A DNA stretch of 64,000 bases from JAXDAY01 sp034679345. Lineage in GTDB: Bacteria > Eisenbacteria > RBG-16-71-46 > CAIMUX01 > VGJL01. Below are positions 52,387-61,395 of this stretch, piece after piece. The first letter of the stretch is position 1. Every line of letters begins with the position of its first letter. Under the pieces are notes generated by a model that was not told the origin of the DNA, made no database searches, and saw only the letters and a program-made list of their open reading frames with translations. Both the position numbers and the translations under genes were made by a program. The stretch covers positions 68,740 to 132,739 of the forward strand of contig JAXDAY010000008.1 of NCBI GenBank assembly GCA_034679345.1, written 5' to 3'.

Positions 52387-54340
52387 CCGAATCGCTCCGC
52401 TTGGCGCGAACGAAACCGTCATCGGAGTGATCGCGCTCCCGTGTCTTCAATCGGCCCAACATGCGTTTCAGATCGATCACCCCCCCGGTGGTGAACCACA
52501 CCACCGTCACCAGGGAGAGCGCGACATGGATCCCGACGTAGATCTTCCAGAACCTCATCCATGCCGCATCGCTCACCTCGTAGCTCAGGTTGTAGATCGT
52601 GCCTACGACGAAGACCAGAAACCAGGCGATCGTCCAGGCGTAGTTGGCGACGTAGATCGTCCGGTCGCCTCTCGAAAACTCGGGACCGAACCGGATCGCC
52701 CTCAAGAGGCGTTCGCGAAAGCTCTCCTGCTCGCCTTCGGCGGCGACGCCGTTGCCGCGTGGCCCCCGGTGCAGGATCCGGTCGAGCTCGAAGCCCCTTC
52801 GGCGACCGATGAGGGAGACAGCGATGAACGTGATCGTGGAAACGCCCATCGCCAGCGCCCAGAACTCCTGTCCGTTGATCGGGAAGTCCTCGACGATCTG
52901 GTGGATGACGATTCCTCCCACGGCGATCGCGGAGCCCGCGGTCATCGCCGCCCAGGCAGCGGGCGCGGTTCCCTTGCGCCAGTAGAGGCCGCCGATGATC
53001 ACCGCTCCCGAACCGCCCGCGAAGATCGCCCCGGTGATCGCGAAGAAGAGGAAGATGTACTGGGTCTGTTTGAAGATCAGGCTGAAGAAGAAGATGAAGA
53101 CCGCGACGGAGAGGATGGCGAGCCGCAGGACGGTCAGGTGCTGCTTCGTCTCGAGCGGCCGGCCGCGCAGCGGAATGACCACATCCTGGACCAGAATGCT
53201 CCCCCATGAATGGAGGTAGCTGTTGAAGGTCGTGATCGAGGCGGCGAGCATGAGGGCCACGAATGCCCCGATCAGGCCCACCGGGAGCATCTGCTGGAGA
53301 ACCAGGGGCGTTTTGAGCTGGCTTCGCACCGCTTCGGTCTCCGCCGACTGCAGGACCGGGGAGATCGCATTCACGATGTGCGCGTACTGCGGGTGGTTCA
53401 GGACCGTGTAGGCCACGATCGGGACGAAGGTGAGCATGATCGTCTGGGGAAGGACGCGCCAGAGCCCCAGGACGCCGGCCATCTTCGCCTCGTGGGCGTT
53501 TTCCGCCGAGGAGTTGAATCCCTGCGTTCCCTGCCACGACATCGTGCCGTAGAGATAGCCGACTACGCCGATCAGGAAGTACCAGAAGTTGAAGTCCTTG
53601 ACCTGGCTCGTATGGAATGGGTTGATGAGCGACGCGTTGGCGGGAGCGCTCCGCAACGCTTCCTCGATCGTCCCCCAATCGATCGTGAAGAGGAAGAAGG
53701 CGACGATGGCTAGCAGCCCCACGTTCACGAAGACGCCCTGGAAGAAGTCGGCGACGATGACCGCGATCTGGCCGCCCATGAAGACGAAGAAGAGAGCGAT
53801 CGAGAGCAGGATTGCCATGATGAGCGCGAACGTGGAAACACCGAGTCCCGCAATCGAGATCGTCTCGGGTAGCCCGCAGAAATGCATGAAGAAGCGCGCC
53901 TCCACCGCGGGGAAGATCCCCATGTTGACGATCCCCGCGAGGAAGGCGATCAATCCCATGTAGATCCGGAACCGGCGGCTGTAGCGCTCTTCGAAGAACT
54001 GCGCGAGCGTGAGGCAGCGGGTCTCGCGGAACCGGTAGATCACCCAGCCCGACATCGTGGCGAGGAGGACCACGACGCCCATCGTCATCCCCCACCAGCT
54101 CATCGAGAAACCGGCAACCAGGTTCATCTCGAGATTGCCGACGATCGTGATCGCGCCGAGGGCGGCCACGCCCTGGGATACGGTGATCAGGTACCGCCCG
54201 GCGCTTCGTCCCGCCGAGAGGAAGTCGGCGACGCTCTTCATGTGCGTGCGGCTCGCGATGACGGACGTGAACATGAAGGCGAGGACGCATAGGACGATCC
54301 CCCAATCGAGGGGGGCGAGGATCACGGCTGTGTCCTCCAT
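52379..54340 (-). CDS. Sodium:solute symporter (SSS family), probable sugar importer
   Basis: The 653-residue protein has about 14 hydrophobic helices with SSS hallmarks: DFLSAGRSAGRYLITVSQGV, LEMNLVAGFSMSWWGMTMGV, TLAQFFEERYSRRFRIYMGL, DFFQGVFVNVGLLAIVAFF, LMLAASITTFNSYLHSWGSI and GSGAVIIGGLYWRKGTAPAA. A charged C-terminal tail is cytosolic. Within this operon it is the only evident importer for glycan fragments. SSS carriers usually take small sugars, which fits mannose- or GlcNAc-containing di- or trisaccharides better than whole N-glycans. Its start overlaps the CBM9-like gene by 19 bases. Confidence 0.88.
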   Translation of the reverse strand: MEDTAVILAPLDWGIVLCVLAFMFTSVIASRTHMKSVADFLSAGRSAGRYLITVSQGVAALGAITIVGNLEMNLVAGFSMSWWGMTMGVVVLLATMSGWVIYRFRETRCLTLAQFFEERYSRRFRIYMGLIAFLAGIVNMGIFPAVEARFFMHFCGLPETISIAGLGVSTFALIMAILLSIALFFVFMGGQIAVIVADFFQGVFVNVGLLAIVAFFLFTIDWGTIEEALRSAPANASLINPFHTSQVKDFNFWYFLIGVVGYLYGTMSWQGTQGFNSSAENAHEAKMAGVLGLWRVLPQTIMLTFVPIVAYTVLNHPQYAHIVNAISPVLQSAETEAVRSQLKTPLVLQQMLPVGLIGAFVALMLAASITTFNSYLHSWGSILVQDVVIPLRGRPLETKQHLTVLRLAILSVAVFIFFFSLIFKQTQYIFLFFAITGAIFAGGSGAVIIGGLYWRKGTAPAAWAAMTAGSAIAVGGIVIHQIVEDFPINGQEFWALAMGVSTITFIAVSLIGRRRGFELDRILHRGPRGNGVAAEGEQESFRERLLRAIRFGPEFSRGDRTIYVANYAWTIAWFLVFVVGTIYNLSYEVSDAAWMRFWKIYVGIHVALSLVTVVWFTTGGVIDLKRMLGRLKTRERDHSDDGFVRAKRSDSDE

Positions 54341-55407
54341 GTGCGGCCCTCATGATCGATGTGCCACGTCCCCCCGGCCTGCCCGAGACCCGGCAGGGTC
54401 GCCTCGAACCCAGTCTGCGTGAGGCGGACCTCGACGGGCGGCTCTCCGGCGGCGGCCTCCACGGGCGAGGCGGGCCAGCCTCCCGCGCGCGTCCAGGCAT
54501 CCTTCATGGCGTAATAGACCGTTCGCAGGCGCCAGCGCGCAGCGTCGTCCGGATCCCCTTGGACGTCCACTGCGGAGGAGCTCAGGGGATCGTCGGTCGT
54601 GAACTGCACGATCCCCCACATTTCGGGATAGTGCATCGCGATCAACCCCTGGGGAGACCAGACCCAGTTGTCCTCGGGGTACGGCTTTCCTGCGGCGGGA
54701 TCGATCATCTTCGCGTAGCCGTTCGTCTGGGGCTTGAGCCTCCACTCCACGCGGGAGAAGTTGACGCGCCAACGATCCCCCTCCTGCGGCGGGACCGCGC
54801 GATGCGCGCATTCGGCGAGCGCCGCCCATGGGAAGGCGATCTCCACCGTCCATCCCGCGTCGCGATCCGATGGGTCGTTCAAGGTTCCCTCGAGGGAGAC
54901 GGCTGCACGCAGCCCCGGGATGTCCCATGCGTGGACCGCGGGCCCGCCGTCGCGATAGGGACGGATGAGCAGGAGGTCCCAGACGGTGCCCAGGGCGTTC
55001 AGCTCCAGCTCATAGTACTCGTGCGTGTCCCCGTCGGGATCGATGAAGACCTCGAAGTCGTTCTCGTGATAGATCACCGAGTCCCGGATCTTGTAGGTCG
55101 CCCAGAGTTCGGGCTCCTCCATCTCCGCGCAGACGTAGAAGGACTCCGCGTCCCAGAGCATCTTCGCGCGCGTGCGGTAGCGCGGCGTAGGCCGGAGATC
55201 GCCCTCGATGTCGACGAAATCCTCCGTCCAGCGGACATGCCGCCAAGCCTCCTCGTCCAGCCTTCCGTCGACGGAGGGCGGCTGATCCGCGCGGGCGCAG
55301 AGATAGGCGCGCGGCTCGCAATCGATCTTCGGGACGGGGAATGAGTCGGCGGACGAGGAGAAGGGGATCAGGCAGGCCGCGAGAACGGCCAGAGCCGATG
55401 ATCTCAT
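54322..55407 (-). CDS. Exported CBM9-like carbohydrate-binding protein
   Basis: The 361-residue protein has a signal peptide (SSALAVLAACLIPFSSSADS) and a carbohydrate-binding family 9-like domain (PSVDGRLDEEAWRHVRWTED, RTRAKMLWDAESFYVCAEME, YHENDFEVFIDPDGDTHEYY, GWTVEIAFPWAALAE). A long C-terminal segment follows (TNGYAKMIDPAAGKPYPEDN). It could capture glycan or sugar in the periplasm or on the surface. The start overlaps the GH130 stop (ATGA). Confidence 0.8.
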   Translation of the reverse strand: MRSSALAVLAACLIPFSSSADSFPVPKIDCEPRAYLCARADQPPSVDGRLDEEAWRHVRWTEDFVDIEGDLRPTPRYRTRAKMLWDAESFYVCAEMEEPELWATYKIRDSVIYHENDFEVFIDPDGDTHEYYELELNALGTVWDLLLIRPYRDGGPAVHAWDIPGLRAAVSLEGTLNDPSDRDAGWTVEIAFPWAALAECAHRAVPPQEGDRWRVNFSRVEWRLKPQTNGYAKMIDPAAGKPYPEDNWVWSPQGLIAMHYPEMWGIVQFTTDDPLSSSAVDVQGDPDDAARWRLRTVYYAMKDAWTRAGGWPASPVEAAAGEPPVEVRLTQTGFEATLPGLGQAGGTWHIDHEGRTWRTQP

Positions 55408-56375
55408 AGACCCTCCCGGCAAGATTGGATGATGTCGTCGATCGTCGCGACCGCGAGGCCGACCGCCGTGTCGGCCGCGCCGTAGTAGACGAAGACCTGG
55501 GCGTCGGGCGGCGGGAAACCTTCCTCGTCGAGGCCGTGCACGACCCATCCGCTGGGGAAGACCACATTCGGGACCTGGCCGATCATCTCGTAGGCTTCGC
55601 GTGGCTCGAGGATGTTGTAGCGCGTGCGACCGATCGGCCGGGATGGGTCATCGAGGTCGAGGAGCAGGGCCCCGGCTTGATAGATGCTCACGCTGGCGAA
55701 GTGGGTGGCGATCCCATGGTAGAGAAGCAGCCAACCTTCGCGGGTTTTGACGGGGGGCGTCCCCGGACCGATCCGCTCGTCCCAGTAGTGGAAACGGCCG
55801 GTCGCGACTGGCGCGACCTGCTTCCAGCGGAGCAGATCGTCCGATGTCGAGAGGACGATCGTCTCCCCGCTCGCCGGCCCTTCGCCGTGAAGAAGATTGG
55901 GCCGCTCCAGCATGCAGAAGCGTCCGCCGATCTTCTCCGGGAAAAGGACGCCGTTTCGGCTGTCGGTGTCCCCCGCCGTGCCGATGAAGTCGAACGTCTC
56001 GAGATCGCCGCTGCGCGCGATCCCGATCCGGCAGCCGTCGTCCAGGTCGATCGCGACGGTCATGAGGCACATCTCGCCCATCCGGGTGACTCGAGGGTCG
56101 TAGACGTGATGGATCTTCCCGGCGAGCTTCTCGATCCCTCGCAGGCGGATCGGCTCCCGGCTAACATCGAAGCGGATCCCGTCCGAGCTATCCGCGCCCA
56201 GGAGAAAGGTCTCCCGTCCGCGATTCTGGACCCGCAGGATGAGCCGCGTGCGCCCCCCCATCAAAGTCGCTCCCGGGTTGAAGACGGAGGTGACATCCGA
56301 CAGGCGCGGCCCGATCTCGGGGATGTCGAGCCGTGTCAGAATCGGATTCGCCGGGTGCCTCCGCAAGCTCGTCAC
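55404..56375 (-). CDS. GH130 beta-1,4-mannoside phosphorylase, probably mannosyl-GlcNAc phosphorylase
   Basis: The 323-residue protein matches the short GH130 group: RHPANPILTRLDIPEIGPRL, VFNPGATLMGGRTRLILRVQ, IHHVYDPRVTRMGEMCLMTV with the proposed proton-donor Asp, CMLERPNLLHGEGPASGETI, HYWDERIGPGTPPVKTREGW and LLYHGIATHFASVSIYQAGA. Members phosphorolyse beta-1,4-mannosides, including Man-beta-1,4-GlcNAc of the N-glycan core, releasing mannose 1-phosphate. The GTG start at 56375 has only a weak ribosome site. It is cytosolic and lies 20 bases downstream of the phosphate transporter gene. Exact specificity is inferred from GH38, GH20 and PNGase-like neighbours. Confidence 0.88.
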   Translation of the reverse strand: MTSLRRHPANPILTRLDIPEIGPRLSDVTSVFNPGATLMGGRTRLILRVQNRGRETFLLGADSSDGIRFDVSREPIRLRGIEKLAGKIHHVYDPRVTRMGEMCLMTVAIDLDDGCRIGIARSGDLETFDFIGTAGDTDSRNGVLFPEKIGGRFCMLERPNLLHGEGPASGETIVLSTSDDLLRWKQVAPVATGRFHYWDERIGPGTPPVKTREGWLLLYHGIATHFASVSIYQAGALLLDLDDPSRPIGRTRYNILEPREAYEMIGQVPNVVFPSGWVVHGLDEEGFPPPDAQVFVYYGAADTAVGLAVATIDDIIQSCREGL

Positions 56376-56395
56376 GGCAAGAGAGTCTATACGAA

Positions 56396-57382
56396 TCAGC
56401 GGAGAATGGAGATCAAAACCATCGTCCCCGCGGCGATCGCGGCGGAGAGGGGAATGGTCAGCACCCACGCCCAGACGATCCTTGCCGCGATCCCCCAGCG
56501 GACGGCCGACGCCCGCTTCATCGAGCCGACGCCCACGATCGCGCCTGTGATCGTGTGGGTCGTCGATACGGGAATCCCAAGACTCGCCGTTCCCAGAAGA
56601 GTGATCGCTCCGGCCGTCTCCGCGGCGAATCCATCGACCGGGCGAAGCTGGGTGAGCCGCATGCCCATCGTCTTCACGATCCGCCAACCGCCGGAGAGGG
56701 TTCCCAGCGCGATCGCGGCGTGACAGGAAAGCACGATCCAGAACGGTATTGCGAACTCCTTCATCATGCCCGAGGTGTAGAGCACCCCCGCGATGATCCC
56801 CATCGTCTTCTGAGCGTCGTTCGTCCCGTGCCCCAAGCTGTAGAGCGCCGCCGACAGCAGCTGGAGCTTTCGGAACACGCGGTCCACCTTGCGCGGCGCC
56901 GCACGGCGACAGATCCAGATCGTGGCCAGCATGAGCACGAAACCGAGGACGACGCCGATCAGGGGCGCCACGACAATGAAGACGACCGTGCGGGTCCAGC
57001 CCCCCCATATGATCGCTCCAAGGCCTGCGTGCGCCGCGGCGGCGCCCGCGTAGCCGCCGATCAAAGCGTGCGAGCTGCTCGTGGGCAGGCCCAGCCACCA
57101 GGTGATCAGGTCCCAGACGATCGCGCCCACCAGCCCAGCGAGGATCACCTCGGGAGTGACCGCGTCCAGGTGGACCAATCCCTGGCCCATCGTCTTCGCG
57201 ACGAGAGTCCCAAAACCGAAGGCCGCGACGAAGTTGAAGAAGGCCGCCCAGAGGACCGCTTTCCCCGGAGTGAGAACGCGCGTCGAGACGACCGTCGCGA
57301 TGGAGTTCGCCGCGTCGTGGAACCCGTTGATGTAATCGAAGATCAGCGCGAGCGCGATGATCCCGATGACGAGCGGCAGCAT
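56396..57382 (-). CDS. pit: PiT-family low-affinity phosphate transporter
   Basis: The 328-residue membrane protein has both PiT signatures: FDYINGFHDAANSIATVVST near the N-terminus and ALYSLGHGTNDAQKTMGIIA in the middle, plus GLPTSSSHALIGG and GIPVSTTHTITGAIVGVGSM. It imports inorganic phosphate, usually as a metal-phosphate complex with protons. It lies one base after the DUF47 gene and 20 bases before the GH130 phosphorylase gene on the same strand, which suggests co-transcription with the glycan genes. Confidence 0.93.
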   Translation of the reverse strand: MLPLVIGIIALALIFDYINGFHDAANSIATVVSTRVLTPGKAVLWAAFFNFVAAFGFGTLVAKTMGQGLVHLDAVTPEVILAGLVGAIVWDLITWWLGLPTSSSHALIGGYAGAAAAHAGLGAIIWGGWTRTVVFIVVAPLIGVVLGFVLMLATIWICRRAAPRKVDRVFRKLQLLSAALYSLGHGTNDAQKTMGIIAGVLYTSGMMKEFAIPFWIVLSCHAAIALGTLSGGWRIVKTMGMRLTQLRPVDGFAAETAGAITLLGTASLGIPVSTTHTITGAIVGVGSMKRASAVRWGIAARIVWAWVLTIPLSAAIAAGTMVLISILR

Positions 57383-57383
57383 T

Positions 57384-58031
57384 TCAGGCGTTCTTGACGA
57401 GGACGTTCTCGATGAGAACCGCCGCGTCCTCGCATCGATCGGTCGCCGACTCCAGGGTCGCGAGCAGTTCCTTCGTCTTGATCAGACGGATCGGGTCCGT
57501 CTCCTCCTGGAAGAGCTTTCCGAGCGCCCGATGGAAGACCTGGTCGGCTTGATTCTCGAAAGCGTTGACGCGCACGCAGGACTCGCGGATCCGATCGACG
57601 TCATGAAGGTCGCGAAGCAATGGAATGGCCCTGTGAAGCTCGTTCACGCTTCGTTCGATCACTTCGGCGAGATCGCGCACCGAGTCGTCGAACTCCATGA
57701 TCCGGTAGATGTGGATCGCCGTAGCGGCGCGGTCGATGTCGTCCATGATGTCGTCGATCGAGCTGGCCAGACTCCCGATGTCCTCACGATCGAGCGATGT
57801 GATGAACGTGAGGCTGAGCTCGCGGAAGATCGTGTGAGTGAGCTCATCGCCTCGATGCTCGCGGTCCTCGATCATCTTGACGAGGCGAACCCGCTCCGAC
57901 TCGGACGTCGCCTCGAGGAGCTCGCGGAGCGCAGCCGAGGCCTCCATCGTGTTCTCGATGTCCCGAACGAACAGGCTGAGGAATTTGTCTCCCCGAGGGA
58001 GCAGCTTCCGGATCCAGCGATCGATGATCAT
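57384..58031 (-). CDS. DUF47/PhoU-like protein paired with PiT
   Basis: The 215-residue protein is all-helical with the PhoU-like DUF47 pattern: WIRKLLPRGDKFLSLFVRDI, HRGDELTHTIFRELSLTFIT, PFDREDI-like SLDREDIGSLASSIDDIMDD and NAFENQADQVFHRALGKLF. DUF47 genes usually precede pit genes and are thought to modulate the transporter. It is the first gene of the minus-strand run that ends with GH20 about 11 kb away. ATG 58031 follows a G-rich site. Confidence 0.9.
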   Translation of the reverse strand: MIIDRWIRKLLPRGDKFLSLFVRDIENTMEASAALRELLEATSESERVRLVKMIEDREHRGDELTHTIFRELSLTFITSLDREDIGSLASSIDDIMDDIDRAATAIHIYRIMEFDDSVRDLAEVIERSVNELHRAIPLLRDLHDVDRIRESCVRVNAFENQADQVFHRALGKLFQEETDPIRLIKTKELLATLESATDRCEDAAVLIENVLVKNA

Positions 58032-58222
58032 GGGCCAATCCCCCCCCATCGCGAAGCAAGAGACCTCCGGCAGTCTAGGGTCGGGAGGGCCCGGCCACAA
58101 GCCGCTTGATCGCGGAAACGTTGAACCTTCGGCGGCGATGGTCTATCCTTGATGCGGCGCGGAAGATGACGCGTTTGCGCCCGCTCATCCGCCGTTCGGA
58201 TCCGTCAGGAGGGGGGCCGACG

Positions 58223-59638
58223 ATGCGGTCGATTTTGCACGCCTTTCTCGTCGCTGTCGCAATGTGCGTCGTTTGCCATGGCTGGGCCGCAGCCGAGCAT
58301 GTCGTTTTCAACGTCTCTGGCTCCGCGGACGAGTCCCTCTGCTGCGACATCGCCTGTTCGCGGTATCCGTCGACCGTCGTCGTCTGGCAAGAGGGAAACC
58401 AGGGGTCGATCGTCACCCGGAGCCGGATCGGGACGAGCTGGCAAGAGCCGATTGAGCTGGGCGGCGGATGCGACCCGGTCCTGGCCTGGGGGCAGGTCGG
58501 CTTCGCCCTCGCCTATATCCGCGGCCAGTCGATCGTCGTTCGGACGGGAAACGGGTTCGCTTGGTCCGACTCGGCTGTCTTTGTCGGAGACTCCCCGCTG
58601 CGGCCCGACATCTGGGTCTCGAAGTCGAACACCGCCGATGAGATCTACGTCGTGTGGGACGACAACGGCAACGAGATCTGGTTCGCACGCCGAACCGGCG
58701 GGGTCTGGCAGGCTCCCCAGGCGATCGAGGTCACCGAGATGTTCAGCGACTTCCCCACCCCTCGGGTGCGCCCGCGGCCCGGGCCGGGAGGAATCGCCCC
58801 GCGCGTCTACTACCTCGATTACTTCCGCATCAAGTACTGCGACTGGACCGGAACGACCTGGACCGAGCCCGTCGCGATCCCGTGCCTCTACAGCCTCGGA
58901 ACGGATTTCGATGTCGCGGAGGATCCCCTCCTGCGCCACCGGGTCCTCTCGCTGCTTCCTCAACCCAGCTGACCCTCCAACTCGCTCCTCTACTTCGAGG
59001 AGCAGCCAGGCGGGACCTGGACCGAACCAGAGATCATGACGGTATTGCAGGACGACATGAACCTCCCGATGAGCCCATCGATCGAGGTCGGAAGCGATGG
59101 CGTCGTGCATGCTTTCTGGTATCAAGAGGCCTATGACGACTGCCTCGTCTTCACCGGAGACGCGGCGTACTACAAGACCCGTCAAGGCGGCGTCTGGACG
59201 GACCGATCCGAGATCCTCGCCGGATACAAGGGGGAGTGGACCCGGCACACCCTCGATCGGTTCGGGCAGCCGGCGCTCGTCTGGCGCGATCGGTGGATCT
59301 GGCCCGCCGACATCGCGGCGGCGATTTTCGAGCCCGGAGCGGGCGTTCGGGACGATCCGCCGGGAATCGTGTCGTCGATTGCGGCGGCGCCGAATCCCTT
59401 CAAATCTTCGACGCTTCTGCTGCCAGGTCGCCCGGGCGTGGTCGAGCTTGCGATCTACGACGCCGCGGGCCGGATCATCCGGCGCCTCACAGGATCCTCC
59501 GCCGGCGCCGACCGTCACAGCGGGATCGTCTGGGACGGACGGGACGAGGCCGGGAAGGCGGTGCCTGCCGGAGCATACTGGGCGAAGGTCTCGGGTTCCA
59601 GCGGTCGCGACGCGGTCTCGATCGTGAGGCTCGAGTAG
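58223..59638 (+). pseudogene. Secreted protein with FlgD-like C-terminal domain, interrupted by an in-frame TGA
   Basis: From ATG 58223 (AGGAGGGG ahead) a signal peptide (HAFLVAVAMCVVCHGWAAA) leads into repeated blade-like segments of BNR/sialidase type (RSRIGTSWQEPIELGGG, ARRTGGVWQAPQAIEV, YCDWTGTTWTEPVAIPC). A TGA at 58970-58972 stops translation after 249 residues. The same frame then continues without another stop to 59638 and is clearly coding: FEEQPGGTWTEPEIMT, YYKTRQGGVWTDRSEIL and a T9SS-type FlgD-like end (AAAPNPFKSSTLLLPG, IYDAAGRIIRRLTGS, WDGRDEAGKAVPAGAY). No frameshift is needed, only one changed codon. A recent nonsense mutation, a sequencing error or readthrough are possible; the truncated product would lack its sorting domain. 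Confidence 0.8.
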
Positions 59639-59659
59639 GCGCCTCCGCGGGATCGTCCG

Positions 59660-59908
59660 CTAGCCGTCCGCGAGCTTCCTCTCGACGAGGCGCGCGACGG
59701 CAGCGAAGCTCTCGAAGTTCTGCGGGAGCACGTCGACATCGGAGATCCGGATCCGGAAAGTCCGCTCGAGGAATGCGATGAAGTCCATCATCGCGATCGA
59801 GTCGAGGATCTTGTGGACTGGAAGGGATGCGATGTCGACTCCGGGCTCGGCCGCGCGCGGGGAGTGGGCGCGGACATACTCGCAGATCGGGTGGATCGCT
59901 TCGTTCAT
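59660..59908 (-). CDS. Acyl carrier protein
   Basis: The 82-residue protein is a small helical carrier with the phosphopantetheine site at Ser37 in HKILDSIAMMDFIAFLERTF (DS rather than the more usual DSL), preceded by a short acidic N-terminus and ending FESFAAVARLVERKLADG. Its ATG overlaps the stop of the AMP-forming ligase gene (ATGA), so the ligase probably loads it. This is a specialised carrier, not the fatty acid AcpP. Confidence 0.82.
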   Translation of the reverse strand: MNEAIHPICEYVRAHSPRAAEPGVDIASLPVHKILDSIAMMDFIAFLERTFRIRISDVDVLPQNFESFAAVARLVERKLADG

Positions 59909-61395
59909 GATCGGGATTCCTTCAGCTTCTTCCGATCGAGCTTCCCGTAGAGGGTGCGCGGGAGACTCTCGACGACCTGGATCGTCCTGGGAGCCTTGTA
60001 GCCCGATAGGATCTTGCGGCAGTGCGCGATGATCGCCTCGGAGCTCGTCTGCGCGCCGCCCTCTAGGACGACCTGCGCGCGCACCGATTCGCCGGTGATC
60101 GCGTCCGGGATCCCGTAGACCGCAGCCTCCGCGACTCCGCCGACCTCGAGGATGACCCGCTCCACGTCCTCGGGCGAGACCTTCTCGTTGCCGACATTGA
60201 TCACGTTGCTGGCCCGGCCGGTCAGGACGAGGCGGCCGTCCGCGTCGATCAGGCCCAGGTCCCCCGTGTGGAGCCAACCTCCACGGACCTTCTCCAGGGT
60301 CGACTCAGGATCTCGCCAGTAGGCGCGCATGAGGCTCGATCCGCAAACGACGACCTCGCCGACCTCCCCGATCCGCAGATCGCGGTCATCATCGGAGCGG
60401 ATCTCGATCCTTGTTCCCTGCACCGCGATGCCGACGGGATAGAACTTGGAGGCATCGTCGAAGCCGCGGTCCTCGAGCCAGAAGTAGGAGATCCTCGGGG
60501 AGTTCTCCGTAGCGCCGTACATGTTGACGACACGGGCGTTCGGGAATCGGGCGCTGAGCCGCATGACCAGGCGCGCATCGAGAAACTGCCCTCCCGACAT
60601 CAGGTAGCGCACGCTCGAGAGATCCCAGTCGTCCGGAGTCTCAAGGCCGAGGAGGATCCGGAAGGAGGTTGGATTCGCCGCGAGCCCGGTCAGGCGGCGC
60701 TCCGCACATCCGTTCAGGACCGCCATCGGGAAACGAAGGTAGGTCGGCATGGGGAGAATCGCCGCGCCCGCGAGCGCGTGGGTGAGGAACTGCGAGAGGG
60801 CGTACGCGTAGCAGGTCGGCGTGAAGACGGTTGTGGAGTCCCCTGGCGTCAGACCGAGATAGGCGACGACGGCGCGGACATTGGCGCTCACGGCCGATTC
60901 GCTCAGGACGACTCCCTTCGGCGCTCCGGTCGTGCCGCTCGTGTAGATGATGACGGCGTCGGTCGGCTCCGACTCGACGCCGGATCCCTCGCGCCCGAAC
61001 TCCAGGATGCGCCCGTCGATCTCCGGACAGTCGAGCGTGCGCGCGGGCGTCAGCTCCAGCGCCAGGTCGCCTCCCGCCAGGATCCAGCCCGGCCCCGAGT
61101 GCCGGAAGGTTCTTCCGGCCTCGAAGGGGGTCCAGGAAGGCCCGAAAAGCACCGCCGTCGCGCCGGCGGCCCGGATACCGAGGAGCGCCACCAGATATCC
61201 TGCGCCGGAATCGAGCGAAATGCCGACGCGATCCCCGGGGCCCACTCCAGCCCGGCGAAGGAGCGCGACGAGCCGATCGACGCGCGCGCGGATCTCTCCG
61301 TAGGTGCCTCCGCCGGGGCCGAGGATCGCGGGCCGGTCCGCGTCACCCTCGCGACCCAGGATTTCCGAGTAGATGCTCTCACTCCCGAGGCTCAT
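59905..61395 (-). CDS. AMP-forming acyl-CoA/acyl-ACP ligase
   Basis: The 496-residue ANL-superfamily enzyme has the A3 loop IIYTSGTTGAPKGVVLSE, VVNMYGATENSPRISYFW, the adenylate-binding HTGDLGLIDADGRLVLTGRA and the C-terminal hinge with catalytic Lys in LPRTLYGKLDRKKL. It adenylates a carboxylic acid and transfers it to a thiol, here most simply the carrier protein encoded next. ATG 61395 overlaps the stop of the acyltransferase gene. The substrate cannot be read from the pocket by eye. Confidence 0.87.
   Translation of the reverse strand: MSLGSESIYSEILGREGDADRPAILGPGGGTYGEIRARVDRLVALLRRAGVGPGDRVGISLDSGAGYLVALLGIRAAGATAVLFGPSWTPFEAGRTFRHSGPGWILAGGDLALELTPARTLDCPEIDGRILEFGREGSGVESEPTDAVIIYTSGTTGAPKGVVLSESAVSANVRAVVAYLGLTPGDSTTVFTPTCYAYALSQFLTHALAGAAILPMPTYLRFPMAVLNGCAERRLTGLAANPTSFRILLGLETPDDWDLSSVRYLMSGGQFLDARLVMRLSARFPNARVVNMYGATENSPRISYFWLEDRGFDDASKFYPVGIAVQGTRIEIRSDDDRDLRIGEVGEVVVCGSSLMRAYWRDPESTLEKVRGGWLHTGDLGLIDADGRLVLTGRASNVINVGNEKVSPEDVERVILEVGGVAEAAVYGIPDAITGESVRAQVVLEGGAQTSSEAIIAHCRKILSGYKAPRTIQVVESLPRTLYGKLDRKKLKESRS

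Noticed and set aside
58970..59003. Selenocysteine insertion at the in-frame TGA, with a perfect 7-bp hairpin (58984-59003) shortly downstream as a SECIS element
   Set aside because: The loop sits at a suitable distance, but it does not begin with the G expected in bacterial SECIS loops, the protein is a secreted beta-propeller-like protein with no redox site, and no selenoprotein genes are nearby. A nonsense change is simpler.
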